Positions 30,616 through 43,646 of a stretch of DNA of 64,000 nucleotides are shown here, piece after piece; within the stretch, counting starts at the first letter, position 1; each line of letters starts with the position of its first letter. Below the pieces are notes generated by a model, which did no database searches, had not been told where the DNA came from, and saw only the letters and a list, made by a program, of their open reading frames with translations. The position numbers and the translations under genes were made by a program. Origin of the DNA: Apium graveolens (Eukaryota > Streptophyta > Magnoliopsida > Apiales > Apiaceae); assembly GCF_009905375.1 (NCBI RefSeq), contig NW_027417599.1, positions 1-64,000 on the forward strand, given 5' to 3'.

Positions 30616-31607
30616 ATTCATTTTTAAATTTTTTTTAACCATTATGTGTGTCTGAGTCTACCTTGGTGCAGCATCTCAACTGGTTTCCTCTTGAATAAAA
30701 TGAAACTTATTTTTTGCCCAGAATTGAGCCTATTTTCTCCTGTCGAAGATTATCGTACAATTGGAGTAAACTACCAGATCGCAGCACGTAGGAAAGGACA
30801 GTTCTGGGAACACAGCACAAAGACGATGCTGGATATTACAAAGAAGCTGCTAGAAACAAGTACTAGATGATGCTTGTGGAGAGTCTAGGCTTGCTTACTA
30901 TTGTTTAAACTGATCGAACAACATATTAAGCTGGAACTCTTTTGAATTTTGAATAAACAGAGTTGGCAAACAAGATAATGTGTGATACAGTTGATCCAAT
31001 GTACTTGTATTCTTTTATCTGCAGTGAAGCAAAGAATCAGCTTGTTCGGATCAAGCAACACAAATTACCCTTTTTGAGAGGCTTGTCAAACTTTTTCTAC
31101 TCGGCCTAATCAATGACTAATCCCATTTATGGTTCTTATTTGAGATCATTCATTTTATTGGCTAAGCTTAAATAATTAATTTGCAGGTATAGATGTGAAG
31201 TGTGTTTAAGCTAATGTGAAAGTCTCGAGAAATCGTCAAGCTTCTTGGTTACATGTTCAGATCAGAATAAAGCTGATCACTGCTTCAATATCATCAGGCA
31301 TATTTCTGCTACTGCTTCAATATCATCCTTACCTGTTTATCGTATCATTCACTAAAAAATAGGTAAATAACATATATAGACTACGATACAGAACTTAATA
31401 GCTGCTTAAGTTACACTGAAGGAGAACATTTTAAAAAGTTACACTGAGAAAAATAGAAGATGACTAGATGGGAGAAGTACACACATGACTACACGAAAGA
31501 GTCTACAGATTTCATTTCCTTTTGGTCCATCACTGCAGCTCTATCAGGAACTAGTTCATTTATATTCAACAAAAAGAGTACTCCAAAAATTATTAAAAAA
31601 GAGAAAC

Positions 31608-31671
31608 TCCGCAGCCGGGGATCAAACCCGGATTAATATCAATTTTTTGATTTAGCCAGCGCTACTACGGA
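31608..31671 (-). other. tRNA-like element T2, unit 2 copy
   Basis: Same sequence as 3066-3129, inverted relative to T1. Confidence 0.65.
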
Positions 31672-32032
31672 TTCAATATGTTATACATTTGCAAAATTAT
31701 GATATATACCTTTTATGAATATTGAATGATGTCCAAATGACCCGAAATAATTCAAAATTTTAATAAAACGGTATAATTTTAACATTAAAAAATTTCAAAT
31801 ATCTCATTATAGTGAGGAACACATGAAATAATAACATAAATTGGATTGCAGGATTTAATAAAGTTGTATCCTTCAGCTTTTGGTTTGCTTTTGTAATCAG
31901 AGTTATGAATCATGTGTTTTTGTGTAATGTAATTGGCAGTAATATTTTTCTGCCACATTAGTTACGGTAAATCCTATTTACAGTGATATCGTTGTACTGA
32001 CAAAATTATTATTTGCAGGGTTGGTGTACTAG

Positions 32033-32362
32033 TTAAGATCTTGCCTTATGTGACCAAGGTAAGAATTTAGCGAAAGGTACACAAAAATACAACTGAACAT
32101 TTTGTAGTTGATCTGACAGCCACCTATAGTCACTAATAATAACACCAAATGAAGAAGTCATTAAAACTTTACTCAGGATTGTTTTTACAACCACATAATA
32201 ATCCAACTCTAATTCAACATGAGACCTGTTTACCTCCTTCATCCAGCACAACGCCTCTCGCCCTGCAATGGCCTCTGCTATCTCGGGAGCAACAAACCCT
32301 TCTGCAGAACCAATTCGAGCTTCCACCAGAACGCCCTCGTGATTTCAAGCTTACTAAATAAG
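32033..32362 (-). pseudogene. RNase H-like fragment, C-terminal half, unit 2 copy
   Basis: Same 97-residue reading as at 3491-3784 (PEIAEAIAGREALCW, SSFGVIISDYRWL). Downstream of F1 in its own unit. Confidence 0.6.
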
Positions 32363-32664
32363 CTTGCTCTTAACCATAAAGATTCATATTCTTGTTAAGT
32401 GTTAACATATATTTTAACTATATTCTTGTTCTTTTAACATCATTCTTGAGTGATTACATCTCATGAAACCTGGAAAAAGCAAACCACAGATATTAAAAAA
32501 ACTGAAATCATATCTCATTTTTTTGGAACAATTGTCACTAACACACAATGATGGAATTATTAAGCAAAAAACAAAATCCACAAAATTCATAAAACTCACT
32601 TGCCTTGGGAAGTCACGTTCACAAACAAGGAATCAATCTTGATATTTTGCCCGATCAATTCAAT

Positions 32665-34068
32665 TCAAATATTAAGCAAGGCTAGAGTCTCCACAAAAGG
32701 ATGAATAACAAACTGTGGGGGGCACTCCCATGGGTAATCGTAATTCGTATTGGGTGTCCAACTAACACATGAATCAACAAAATCGTTGGCCTCATCATTA
32801 TCAAGATTATATGAAACCAGGTCCTTTGATCTTGCAAGAATTGGTTCTCCATTGTTCCTTACACCCAAAACTTCTGCACGTATAGAAGTGATACCTTCAC
32901 ATGTATCAATGCTCATCTTTTTCTCCCAAGAAAATTCATTTAACGAATCATATTTTAGTACCCACATGCTGAAATAATCATATATACGAGAATTACATGT
33001 TTTACTCCAAAGAAAGTAAGCAAGAGATGATTGCCCAAGCGAATGAAGAACTGGAATGCAAGGCCGACTGTCTATATTATATTCGGGCAATGAGATTACA
33101 CGAAGCATGTCACTCTTGGTATCGTAGCACAATATTTTTCTTCTGTAGTCGGAACCCTTTGCTATCCAAAATGCAGCACCATTAACAAAAACAGCATCAT
33201 TGTAACCAATGTCACAAACGAAAACCTTATCTTGACTTAATGCCTTCCAAGAATTAGATTTTAGACTATAAACACTAATGAAGACTGAATGAGGGTCACG
33301 CTTACCACGGGCCAAATGCAGAGGTTTGACAACATGCACCACAACATAATCATTGATTTCTGATACAAACCCAAAAGCCAATGCATTCCACCTACTCTCG
33401 CTAAAACGAAGAGGTGAATCCGGGAGAGTTTTGTATTTTTCAACTAGAGGATTCCACAGATATATGTTATTATCAACATAACCATTTGAACGAATTAAAA
33501 TTGCCGTGCAGATCAGACCATTTGATACTGCACGCCACGCACCGCTAACCTTAGGCAAGCCAGGAAGATGTTTAATCTTGCAGTATTCTTGACATTGCAC
33601 ATCATCAAAATGTATTGTTAATAGTCCTTTTCGAAGATTTTCAAAATAGAGATATTTAGAATTAGGATTACGGACAATAGTTTTCTGCTGATTTAATTGA
33701 AGGGTTATAAACATCGGAGTTTGAACGAGAAAGTACCATGATTTTTTGACGCACCTGCAACGTAAGATATATTTTACGGGCAGTCTTACAAGAATTCCTG
33801 CTAACAAATCTTCCGACAAGTCATCAATCTGCAGTCCTTTATTCTCAGGGATATTGCAAACAAGGTCATTAAACAAGGTCATCTTCATCTTCTTCTTCCC
33901 CTGTTGCTTTCGAGAGCCTTCAAACGAGTTCAACGTACCACTTTGTTGTTTCTTCGAACGCTTGTGAAGCCTTCGGTTGAGGAGCTGAGCTGTAAAAAAT
34001 CCCAAAAACCTCATCTTCTTCCTGTACTTGTTTACTAACCGAGAGTTGTGAGAAGAGAACTTAGACAT
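32665..34068 (-). CDS. F-box protein with FBA domain (F1, unit 2)
   Basis: The predicted 467-residue protein is identical to the unit 1 F1 product at 4123-5526 and the flanks are also unchanged, so this is a second full-dose copy. F-box at residues ~80-122 and FBA region ~175-460. Nothing in the sequence distinguishes expression of the two copies. If the duplication is real the pair are perfect recent paralogues; if it is an assembly artefact they are one gene or two alleles. Confidence 0.88.
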   Translation of the reverse strand: MSKFSSHNSRLVNKYRKKMRFLGFFTAQLLNRRLHKRSKKQQSGTLNSFEGSRKQQGKKKMKMTLFNDLVCNIPENKGLQIDDLSEDLLAGILVRLPVKYILRCRCVKKSWYFLVQTPMFITLQLNQQKTIVRNPNSKYLYFENLRKGLLTIHFDDVQCQEYCKIKHLPGLPKVSGAWRAVSNGLICTAILIRSNGYVDNNIYLWNPLVEKYKTLPDSPLRFSESRWNALAFGFVSEINDYVVVHVVKPLHLARGKRDPHSVFISVYSLKSNSWKALSQDKVFVCDIGYNDAVFVNGAAFWIAKGSDYRRKILCYDTKSDMLRVISLPEYNIDSRPCIPVLHSLGQSSLAYFLWSKTCNSRIYDYFSMWVLKYDSLNEFSWEKKMSIDTCEGITSIRAEVLGVRNNGEPILARSKDLVSYNLDNDEANDFVDSCVSWTPNTNYDYPWECPPQFVIHPFVETLALLNI

Positions 34069-34953
34069 TGATTTGATATTAAAGTAAATTTACTTTGTCA
34101 ATTCAATTCTAATTCTAATTCTAATTGATGTTAAAGTAAATTTACTCTATAAATTTAAATTCAAAAATCTATAATTTTTTAATAGATATTAAAATTGAAA
34201 GATAATTTGTTAATCGGTATAATTGTCTCGAGATAAAATAAAATCATGTACACTTTTCTGCCTGAAACAAATAAAATTAAATAATGTTTAGCGGGATTGG
34301 TTGGTATAATATACCTCAAGTTAAGACAAAATAATAGATGCTACTGATCTGGTTAAAAATATAATACTTTTAAATTGATATAAAACAAAAACACATTATT
34401 CAAACGGATTAAAAAATTAATATACAATTGATCCAAATTAAAACGAATTAAAATCAAAATATAGTTCTACCAACTAAAAAAATTGTATATATACTAATTA
34501 TCCGAACAAAAATAAAATCATCATTTTGGTCCATAAATAAAAAATTAAAATCAAATATAATAATTAGTTGGATTTAATTGATATAATGCGTCTCGAATTA
34601 AAACACAATAATGTAAATTATTGGTTCATGATTAGATAAAATTAACATCACAGTAAAGTATAATTCGTATAATTGATCTAAACTAAAATTTAGCTGCGTC
34701 ATTAAGCTTTTATAAAATCATAATTTTCTTTTTGCTCGCCAACTCCCTCACTCATCTCGCGAGGTTTCTCTTTTCTCAAGTTAATCGAGAGGTTTCACGG
34801 GTTTTCTCTGGTGGAAAACCCTAACTCCTTCATTTTCTTTCTAAAATCCAATTTTTTGTGTGTTTGTGTATCTCCTGTTGAAGTGTGTGTTTTATCTCTA
34901 CTTTTGGGGTATATAGTTATGTTTTTGTATTGAATCTGTTGAGAAAGATTTTA
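34069..34953. repeat. AT-rich repeats and CT-rich leader-like segment, unit 2 copy
   Basis: Copy of 5527-6411: degenerate TTGGTATAAT/CTCGA motifs, then the pyrimidine-rich stretch with AAAACCCTAAC near 34815. No gene. Confidence 0.4.
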
Positions 34954-36122
34954 TGATGTTTTTGATTAATAATACAAGTTGGGATGTGGATTTTACACGT
35001 CAAATATATTGTTGTGTGTGTACTACGTATTGGTAGAATTGAATCTCGAATACGCGTGTGTGTTTCCTCCTAACAAGTGGTATCACAGCCGAGTTTCGAG
35101 TTTCGTGATGAATTGGGTTGGAGGAACGTTCGAGGTTCAATTGATATGGTGGAGTACGTTCGTGGATATGTTGACAAAGTTATGTGCGGTATGGCGGTTG
35201 ACTTGCACCGTGGATCAATTCGTTCGGACTCAAGGTTGAAGATGGAAGGGATCATTGTAATAGTTTCAATGGTTTGATAGTTGATCAATCAGGTAAAGAT
35301 GGAAGGGATCATTGGATGATGTTGTTGTTATTCTTCAAGAGGCCGAAGGATTGTGAAAGTAAGGATTGGGTGACTCAATGATTAAAGGAGGCACTTGTGC
35401 TTGATGCACATAATTTTGTGGATGGATATGTCGTTATAATGAAGAACGGTAAATTGGAGGTATTGGAGGTCACTATACGGGTTTTAGTGATTTTCAAAAG
35501 TTGGAAGAACGAGATGAAAGGATTCTTATTCGAGGGGAGGCATCAGCGAACTGACATTGATGTTTTGATAGTTACCGTTCTATTTGATCTAGAGTATTAG
35601 GTTGAAGGGGAGGATTGTTGGGTTTCAACTCAAGATGATTGGTTGGGTTTGGTGATACAAGACATAATTGGATTGAATAATAATTTTATGTGTTGAAAAT
35701 TATTATCATAATGGGATTGGGTAATAATCGTATGTATTAGACAATTATTATCATATAATGGGAATGGGTAATAATTGTATGGGTAGACAATTATTATTAT
35801 AATCAGATTATGTTTGTCTTGTTGGCTACGTTTGTGATGACTATATTACATAGTCATGTTATTATTTTGAGTATGCTTAAGAGATGTACTTGTTTTAGGT
35901 ATCGTGTGCGAGATGCTTGAGCATTGGTTGACTCAAGTATCAGTTTGGGACACCATTGAGGTGTTATGTATTGATGTATTGTTGATGTATTGTTGATGAT
36001 TTTTTTGAGTAATAATACAAGTTGGGATGTGAATTTTATACGTCAAATATATTATTGTGTGTGTGTACTCCGTATTGGTAGAACTAAATCTCGAATATGT
36101 GTGTGCGTGTTTCCTCCTAACA
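34954..36122 (+). mobile_element. TRIM-like LTR element, unit 2 copy
   Basis: Copy of 6412-7580: truncated 5' LTR to 35075, primer-binding site TGGTATCACAGC at 35078-35089, polypurine tract GAAGGGGAGGAT at 35604-35615, complete 3' LTR 35616-36122. Confidence 0.75.
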
Positions 36123-37325
36123 GATACCATGAATCTCGTTGTCGGGAAGAGTACATTTACTGGATTTTTCTAATCCTTACGTGCAAGATGAATTTTAATT
36201 TTTTTTATAATTTCTTCATATGACTAAAATTGATATATCTTAACATCCGTATGGTTGGATCGTCGAAAAATCATTATAAAATTAATCTTGTAAATCGGGA
36301 ACGAGTCTCGTTGTCGGGAGAGGTACTTTTACTGGATTTTATTTAATCCTGACATGCAAGATGATTTTCAAATTTGTTAATAATTTTTTCTTATAACTAA
36401 GATTGATATATCTTAACATCAATACGGTTGGATCGTCGAAAAAATCATTTTAAAAATTAATCTTGTAAATCAGGAACAAGTCTCGTTGTCGGGAGGGGTA
36501 AATTTACTGGATTTTTCTAATCCTGACGTGCAAGATAAATTTCAATTTTTTTAATAATTTTTTCATATGACAAAAATTGATATATCTTAACATCCGTACG
36601 GTTGGATCGTCGAAAAAATTATTTTAAAAATTAATCTTGTAAATCGGGAACGAGTCTCGTTGTCGGGAGGGGTACTTTTACTGGATTATAATCCTGACAT
36701 GCAAGATGGATTTCAAATTTGTTAATATTTTTTTCTTATGAATAAAATTGATATATCTTAACATCAGTACGGTTTGATCATCAAAAAAATTATTTTAAAA
36801 ATTAATCTTGTAAATCCAGAACAAGTCGCGTTGTCGTGAGTGGTCCTTTTAATAGATTTTTTAAATCCTCACATGCAAGGTGAATTTCAAAATTTTTAAT
36901 AATTTTTTCGTATGACTAAAATTGATAAATCTTAATATCCGTACGGTTGGATCGTTGAAAAAATCAGTTTACAAATTAATCTTGTAAATTGGGAACAAGT
37001 CTCGTTGTCGGGAGGGGTACTTTTATTGGATTTTTCTAATCGTGACTTGCAAGATGCATTTCAAATTTGTTAATAATTTTTTCTTATGACTAAAAATAAT
37101 ATATCTTAACATCCGTACGGTTGGATCGTCGAAAAAATCATTTTAAAAATTAATCTTGTAAATCGGGAACGAGTCTCGTTGTCGAGAGTGGTACTTTTAC
37201 TGGATTTTCTAATCCTGACATTTAAGATGAATTTCAAATTTGTTAATAATTTTTTCATATGAATCAAATTGATATATCTTAACATCCGTACGGTTGGATC
37301 ATCGAAATAATCATTTTTAAAATTA
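36123..37325. repeat. Tandem array A, unit 2 copy
   Basis: Seven ~174-bp monomers, same order and same monomer-specific variants as 7581-8783 (e.g. the GTCGCGTTGTCGTGAGTGG monomer), showing the array was copied whole. Confidence 0.85.
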
Positions 37326-37496
37326 AGCAATGTTTCACGTAAAGCTGTATTGCCCTCATCATTCACCAGTACCTTCTCCAATAACCTTATTTTAACTAAG
37401 GCCACACGTTCTTCATCGGTCAGCACCCTGCAGTCATCCTAGTTAGAGTCACGATACATCTCCAACCTTTGTAGCTTCCCACAATTTGGAGTCCAT
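37322..37496 (-). pseudogene. Ankyrin-gene fragment, unit 2 copy
   Basis: Copy of 8780-8954; starts MDSKLWEATKVGDV on the minus strand and is stop-broken. Confidence 0.6.
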
Positions 37497-37809
37497 TATC
37501 TGCTGGTTGGTCGTAACTGAGGAGCATGCGGGGCTAGAGTTTGATTCTGCTTTTGCTCGATATGTATTGAAATAAATTGTAGATTTTGTCTGTTTTTTTT
37601 TAAATTCACAGTTTCTCTTTTAATGTGATTCTTAGGTAGTTATCTACTTGATTTTAGTTTTTCACTTTTTCCTAGTAAATTCCATTAAGATCTCCACTTT
37701 TTGCCTTCTATATTCCCTATCTTCTAGAACTGACTGTTTTCTCTGTATGTTCAATTGTAGCGCCATCACTTGTGTAAAGTGACATTTGTTCCGAATCTTT
37801 GACCCGTTA

Positions 37810-38468
37810 GGGCATCTCCAAGAGTGGCCAAGATTTTTGGCCTAAATTTTGGCTTAAATTTGGACCGAGACAACTCTCTATTCCAATAGTTCGGTCTAAA
37901 TTTTGGTCCAAATTCATATATCAATATTTTATTTTTTTAACTATTAATATATTGTTATTTTAATGTGTTGGTACTAATTCACATACTTATTCATATTAAT
38001 TTCAAACTTAAAAATTTATTAAATTATAAAACATTACACTTAAACAAGAAAAAATAATATTATAATTAAATTAACTAAAAGAAAAATAGAAAATATTGAA
38101 CTACTCCGAATTAGTATATTGTTCCCACACATGCTCGATTAATGCATCTCGAAGAAGAATATGAGCTTTTTTGTTTTTTATTTTCGATATCGTCAAAGAA
38201 ATTGTTGATATCGAGTATTTTCATCATTTTCAAGCGTCTCAACTTCGGGAATTGGAATTTCGATCAGCTCTTGAATTGAAGCACTCAAATCACGTTCATC
38301 TTCACTCAAGTATATTATTAATTTGAATTAAAAATATGTTCATCTTCACTCAAGTATATTATTATTAGAAATATGTGAATAGCCGGCACTATTCAATGGC
38401 CTAAATTGGAATAGGCCACTGTTGAATCGGTCCAAATTTAGACCGATAGGCCACTCTTGGAGATGGCC
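37810..38468 (-). mobile_element. PIF/Harbinger-type element, unit 2 copy
   Basis: Copy of 9268-9926 with the same TTA duplication and transposase-tail remnant. Confidence 0.8.
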
Positions 38469-38471
38469 TTA

Positions 38472-39411
38472 TAAGAATAACTAAATAGGCCGATTCTTTC
38501 CTTAGAACGTACTACTCGAGCTATTTCTGTTTTAGGGCTACTAAAATGCATATTCGGTGCTGAATGCATTTGCCAGATGATATGTAATGACCAACATGTT
38601 ATTCAATGTTTCACTGGTCTGTTTCACTTATAGGAAGATGTGTATTGAACTTGAAGCAAGTTTCTTTTTCAAATCTATCTAATAATAGAGAAATGTGTGC
38701 TTCTTATCTTTTTTAATGATCTATTTGAATTTGATTACTGGAGAAATTTGCTGATGATTATCGTGTTACAAATACGTCTGATAGAGGACCTCTCAACGCG
38801 TGCTTCTTACCTTTTTAATGAGCATTTGCCAATGTTTCTGATGACATGGTAGTAGAACTTTATGCTTGTGCAAAGGAGATTGGAATATTAAAGCTGTGGA
38901 ATCATGAAATAATGATAGTGAAAGAACCTGCAGAGAAGATTATGCAGCAAGTAGTCTAATAGAACAGGGGAGAACAAGTGCATGTATAATTATATATGAA
39001 CTAAAGCTCTCAGTTGAAACTGAGAATAAATGTGCTGAGCATGACTGGGGACTATATATAGAGGGGTCTTTTGGCTAGTTTGTATTAGGAATAGCAGATA
39101 TTATGGAAATTATATCCTCAAGAAAAATGCTAATTTTTTTAAAATGTTTTCAAAAAAAATTCCAAAAATCTCAGTTAACCGGTGGTCATTTATATCTTAA
39201 ATGGATCTCATGTATATTAATATGCGCATCACAAATGAACATGACATGTAATTTTAGAAGAATAAGTTTGGTACTCAATTTAGTACAAAATCTTGAGTGC
39301 GAACAATTTGGATATTTTTTGTAGTTTTATTTTACTCAAGTGAATTAAGATAATTAAGATGTGAGACATTTTAATATTAAATAAAGTGAATTCAAAATTC
39401 AACATATTGAA
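38472..39411. other. Intergenic, no gene recognised, unit 2 copy
   Basis: Copy of 9930-10869. Confidence 0.4.
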
Positions 39412-39480
39412 TCTGCAGTAGCACTGGCTAAATTAATCATCAATTCTTGATATAATCCGGGTTCGATCCCCGGCTGCGAA
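39412..39480 (+). other. tRNA-like element T3, unit 2 copy
   Basis: Copy of 10870-10938, perfect T-arm and B-box, weakened acceptor stem. Confidence 0.65.
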
Positions 39481-39570
39481 ACTACTCTTTTATTTTATAT
39501 TTTTGCCCTTGTTTCTGAGACTACATTCTTGCAACATCTCAGTACATGATAAAATACAGCTTACCTTAAC

Positions 39571-39756
39571 TGCCCCTTACATATTGATCATATGAAGTTC
39601 AGGTAGGTTAATCAGACTGTTTTGTTCTGCTGCTCAGGTCTTGTTCATTTACGTTTCGATGAATGCCCCTTACATATTGATCATATGAAGTTCAGGTAGG
39701 TTAATCAGACTGTTTTGTTCTGCTGCTCAGGTCCTGTTCATTTACGTTTCGATGAA
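39571..39756. repeat. 93-bp tandem duplication, unit 2 copy
   Basis: Copy of 11029-11214, including the single T/C difference between the two 93-bp halves. Confidence 0.88.
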
Positions 39757-40054
39757 TTTGAACTGGGATATGTTTGTTCATAAAATGATGGGCACTTATT
39801 GATCAATTTCGATATTTTTGCATCACTAAAATATCCATATTTCTTGAAAAGATTCCTAACAGGCTCATTATTTATAGTAACATTACCTTTAGATTGAGCT
39901 TTGTCTGATAAATATGTATGATTAAACTTCAAGAAACACAAATGGGTTGATTTTAAAGAAGTAACAGTAGTATTTGTGTTTGTAGTTTGTACATACAGTA
40001 TGTCAAAATCTACAAGATAAATATTTAAAATTCTCCATGCACAGAAGCAAAGAA

Positions 40055-40087
40055 TCTGCAGTAGCTCTGGCTAATTAAACATCGAAC
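40055..40087 (+). other. tRNA-like element T4 (5' half), unit 2 copy
   Basis: Copy of 11513-11545; the 3' half is absent here too. Confidence 0.6.
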
Positions 40088-40927
40088 TTACGATAAATAT
40101 TTAAAATTCTCCAAGAAAAGAATCATTTTTTAATTTTTTTTTAACCATTGTGTGTGTCTGAGTCTACCTTGCTGCAACATCTCAGTACAAAATAAAATGA
40201 AACTTATTTTTTGCCCGGAATTGAGCATTTTTTTTTAATTCAGCAAGGGCATAATTACCATTTTTTGAGATGCTTTTCAAACTTTTTCTACTCGGGGGTA
40301 ATCAATGACTAATGCCATTTTATTGCCTAAGCTTAAATTATTTATTTGCAGGTAATGTGAAAGTCTCCAGGCATATTTATTTGCATGTTCAGATAAGAAT
40401 ATAGCTGATTACTGCTTCAATATCATCAGGCATATTTGTGTTACTGCTTCAATATCATCCTTACTTGTTTATCGTATCATTCACTAAACTTAATACCTGC
40501 TTAAGTTACACCGAAGGAGAACAATTTAAAAAGTTATTGTAGCGGGTCCTGAGAAAAATAGAAGATGACTAGATGAGAGAAGTACTCACATGACTACACG
40601 AAAGAGTCTCCAGATTGAAAGTACTTGAATTAAGCTATTCTGCTATCAATGTAATCGCTGTGAACTACTACTCATTTCTTTTTGTTCCATCAGTGCAGCT
40701 CTATCAGGAACTAGTTCATTTATATTCAACAAAAAGAGTACTCTCTTCTCTGTGGTACTTAATAATCCTTCGGTAAAAGTCAATAATTAGGTAAAGTCTG
40801 CTGGAACTGAAACCGCCAAGCTTCAGAACAAGCCCAAACTGGACAGACTAAAGTCTGCAAAAACAAGCCATATAACCTGGATTACAGCAAGGATAGGAAT
40901 GGCAAAAAAAATTTTAAAAAGAGAAAC

Positions 40928-40992
40928 TCCGCAGCCGGGGATCGAACCCGGATTAATATCAATTTTTTTGATTTAGCCAGCGCTACTGCGGA
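40928..40992 (-). other. tRNA-like element T5, unit 2 copy
   Basis: Copy of 12386-12450 with perfect acceptor-like stem and T-arm. Confidence 0.7.
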
Positions 40993-42592
40993 TTCAATGT
41001 GGTACAAACTTACAAAATAATAATATATATCTTTTACTAAATATTGGATGATGTCCAAATATTGAATGATGTCCAAATAAAGGGAGATTATTCAATACTC
41101 TATATTAAGGAATGTTTTGTTCGTATTTTATTATAAATTAATAATTATTTTAATATTTTTAAAATCTAAATTAAGAATGGTGAGTCCTAAAATATTAAAA
41201 AGTAAGCCCTAATTTAACAATTTTTAACACTGTAAGGTTCACCAATCCCCTTTTTGGGTTTTAAAAATATTAAAAAATAAATTATTAAAATATACACTGA
41301 ATTAGGTTTTAGGAATTAGGGTCTAGGCCCTAACCCCTAGTATTTAAAACCCTAATTTAATCTACGGTTTAGGACCTAAACTTTAATAACTGAACTATAA
41401 ATATTAATTATTTTTAATATTTTAGGTTTCACCATATCTCAGTTTGGATTTTAAACATATTAAAATATTTATAGACATGGATAAAATATGAATAAAACAT
41501 CTTTTAGAATATCGTGTTAAGTTTAGAAACATAATATTATCTAGTATTTTTTGTAAAAAAAAATTGAAAAACGAAACACCAATTTGAGTTTTCCCACAAA
41601 ACTCAACATCAGTCTCCGTTTTTAGCATAAAAAAATTAAAAAAATGTATCACACATTTGCGTTTTGCATGTTGGGAAAAAAAAGAAACGCGAAATCACGT
41701 TTTTGGTTTATAGAAAACGGACTTCGAGACCCGTTTTGAAATGACATTTGAGGTCATTTTTCTCAAAATAGCAATTAGGGTATTCTATCCCAAAAAGTGA
41801 CCAACTCCACCAAATTTATAAGTAAAAATTGCACTTTTTTATTTTAAAAAATTAAGAGTTAGAAATGAAAATAAAAGTTAAGAGTAGATGATAAAAAACG
41901 TTAGGATTAGATATTGAACGAACGTTTCTAATTAACATCACTTTAAGGTTAGTTTGATAAATATTGTAATTGATTATTAATTACGAGAGATGAATACGCA
42001 TGTTCATAGAGTTACATGAAGTTAATTTCATGCCTTTTATATGTTGATCCACGTAATTACTCATCAGTTTTTGATGAGTTAAAACTAGTTCAATTTGCAA
42101 GATTTCTATCATTTAGAATTTAGAATTTGATCAAATCCGTCTCTATCACTTAGACCGGTTTTCTAATTATGTAGTTGACATGAGAATCAAAACTGATTTT
42201 CAAAATTTACAGAGTATTCTTGACTTCCCCCAAAAGATGGTTGAAAAGTACAAAGATTTTAAATTTTATTGACTTTATATGTTGGTAACTAATTTTACCG
42301 ATTGCAACTACAACAATTAAGAGAGGATTTTTAGCCAAAAAATTTCACAATTATCCAATTTATAAAATCGTATTTTGAATATTTTCGAGCCGATTTCGAA
42401 CCAAACTCAAGCCGAATATGCCAAAACCTCGTCTCCAGCTCATTTCTTAACAAACACAATTTTGTGCTCTAGCTCAAGTTTTTAATGAACCGCGCGAGTT
42501 GTTCGTAAACATCTTCATAAAATGATAATCTGGTTTATAATACATTATTCTAATAGATATTCATTTAGTTGGGGGGAAAAAATTCCAACGCC
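40993..42592. other. AT-rich intergenic stretch, unit 2 copy
   Basis: Copy of 12451-14050; no gene recognised. Confidence 0.4.
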
Positions 42593-42601
42593 CGTATATT
42601 T

Positions 42602-43350
42602 GAACCTGGATCCGTTACTTTGCATCAACATTTACCTTTATAACACCATTTAGAGGCCTGACCCACCTATCTCCTCCATATTTAGGACATGTAAATGGAG
42701 AGACATTTAAACTAAACTGAGCCTTCTTCGACAACCTAAGCAAACTGCAAACTACTACAAGGCCACTGCAAAGGCAACTACTACTGGTACTACAAGACCA
42801 ATGCAACCAACTGCAGACCAACCTAAACCCAAATACTAGAATCCAAGGAAACTAAGGACTAGAACAAGGACTAGAACAAAGAGACTAAAGCCAGGAAACC
42901 CTAAACGTCTAATATGATAATTTCTTTTTATCCCATCTGTAAGTCTGTTGCAAAAGAAGGGCCAGCCATCGAGGAGTTGACAGATATAGAAGATGCAGTA
43001 CTAAAACTAGGACCAGAACTAGGACCATCCAACACCATCTTGCCTTAACCTTTATCAACCATGTTACCAGAGCTGATAAGAGCTTTGCTTCCCCCTTCAT
43101 CTGGTTCTTTAATGGTAGTAAGGCTCGCAGATATATCATGATTCATATTGATAAGAGATGGATCTTCCTCAAGAATTGGATTAGACAAAGTTGCATTATG
43201 TGCCATCAAATTAGAGACTGAAGGGTCAAGTGAAGGAACTTTCATCTGCATCATTTCTGAAGAAATAAAAGTATTTGCAGTTGGCTGATTCAGAGGAGGA
43301 AGCCTGCAAAACCTCTCCCAGGCCCAAGTCTGGAATGATCTCGAAAGCAT
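42602..43350 (-). pseudogene. Decayed RNase H N-terminal/unknown coding fragment, unit 2 copy
   Basis: Copy of 14060-14808 with the same WVRPLNGVIKVNVDA and TWAWERFCRLPPLN readings and the same breaks. Confidence 0.45.
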
Positions 43351-43646
43351 CTAAATGAGGGCCAAGACCATGTCTAGATCTAGATATTCTTGTTTAACTA
43401 TATTATTGTTCTTTTAAGATTATTCTTTAGTCATTACATCACATCTAACCTAGAAAAGAGCAAACCACAAATATCTAAATAAAATTGAAATCATATCTCG
43501 TTTTTTGGAACAATTGTCAGTAACGCACAATGATGGAATTATTAAGCAAAAAAACAAAATCCACAAAATTCATAAACCTCACTTGCCTTGGGAAGTCACG
43601 TTCACAAACAAGGATTCAATCTTGATATTTTGCCCGATCAATTCAA

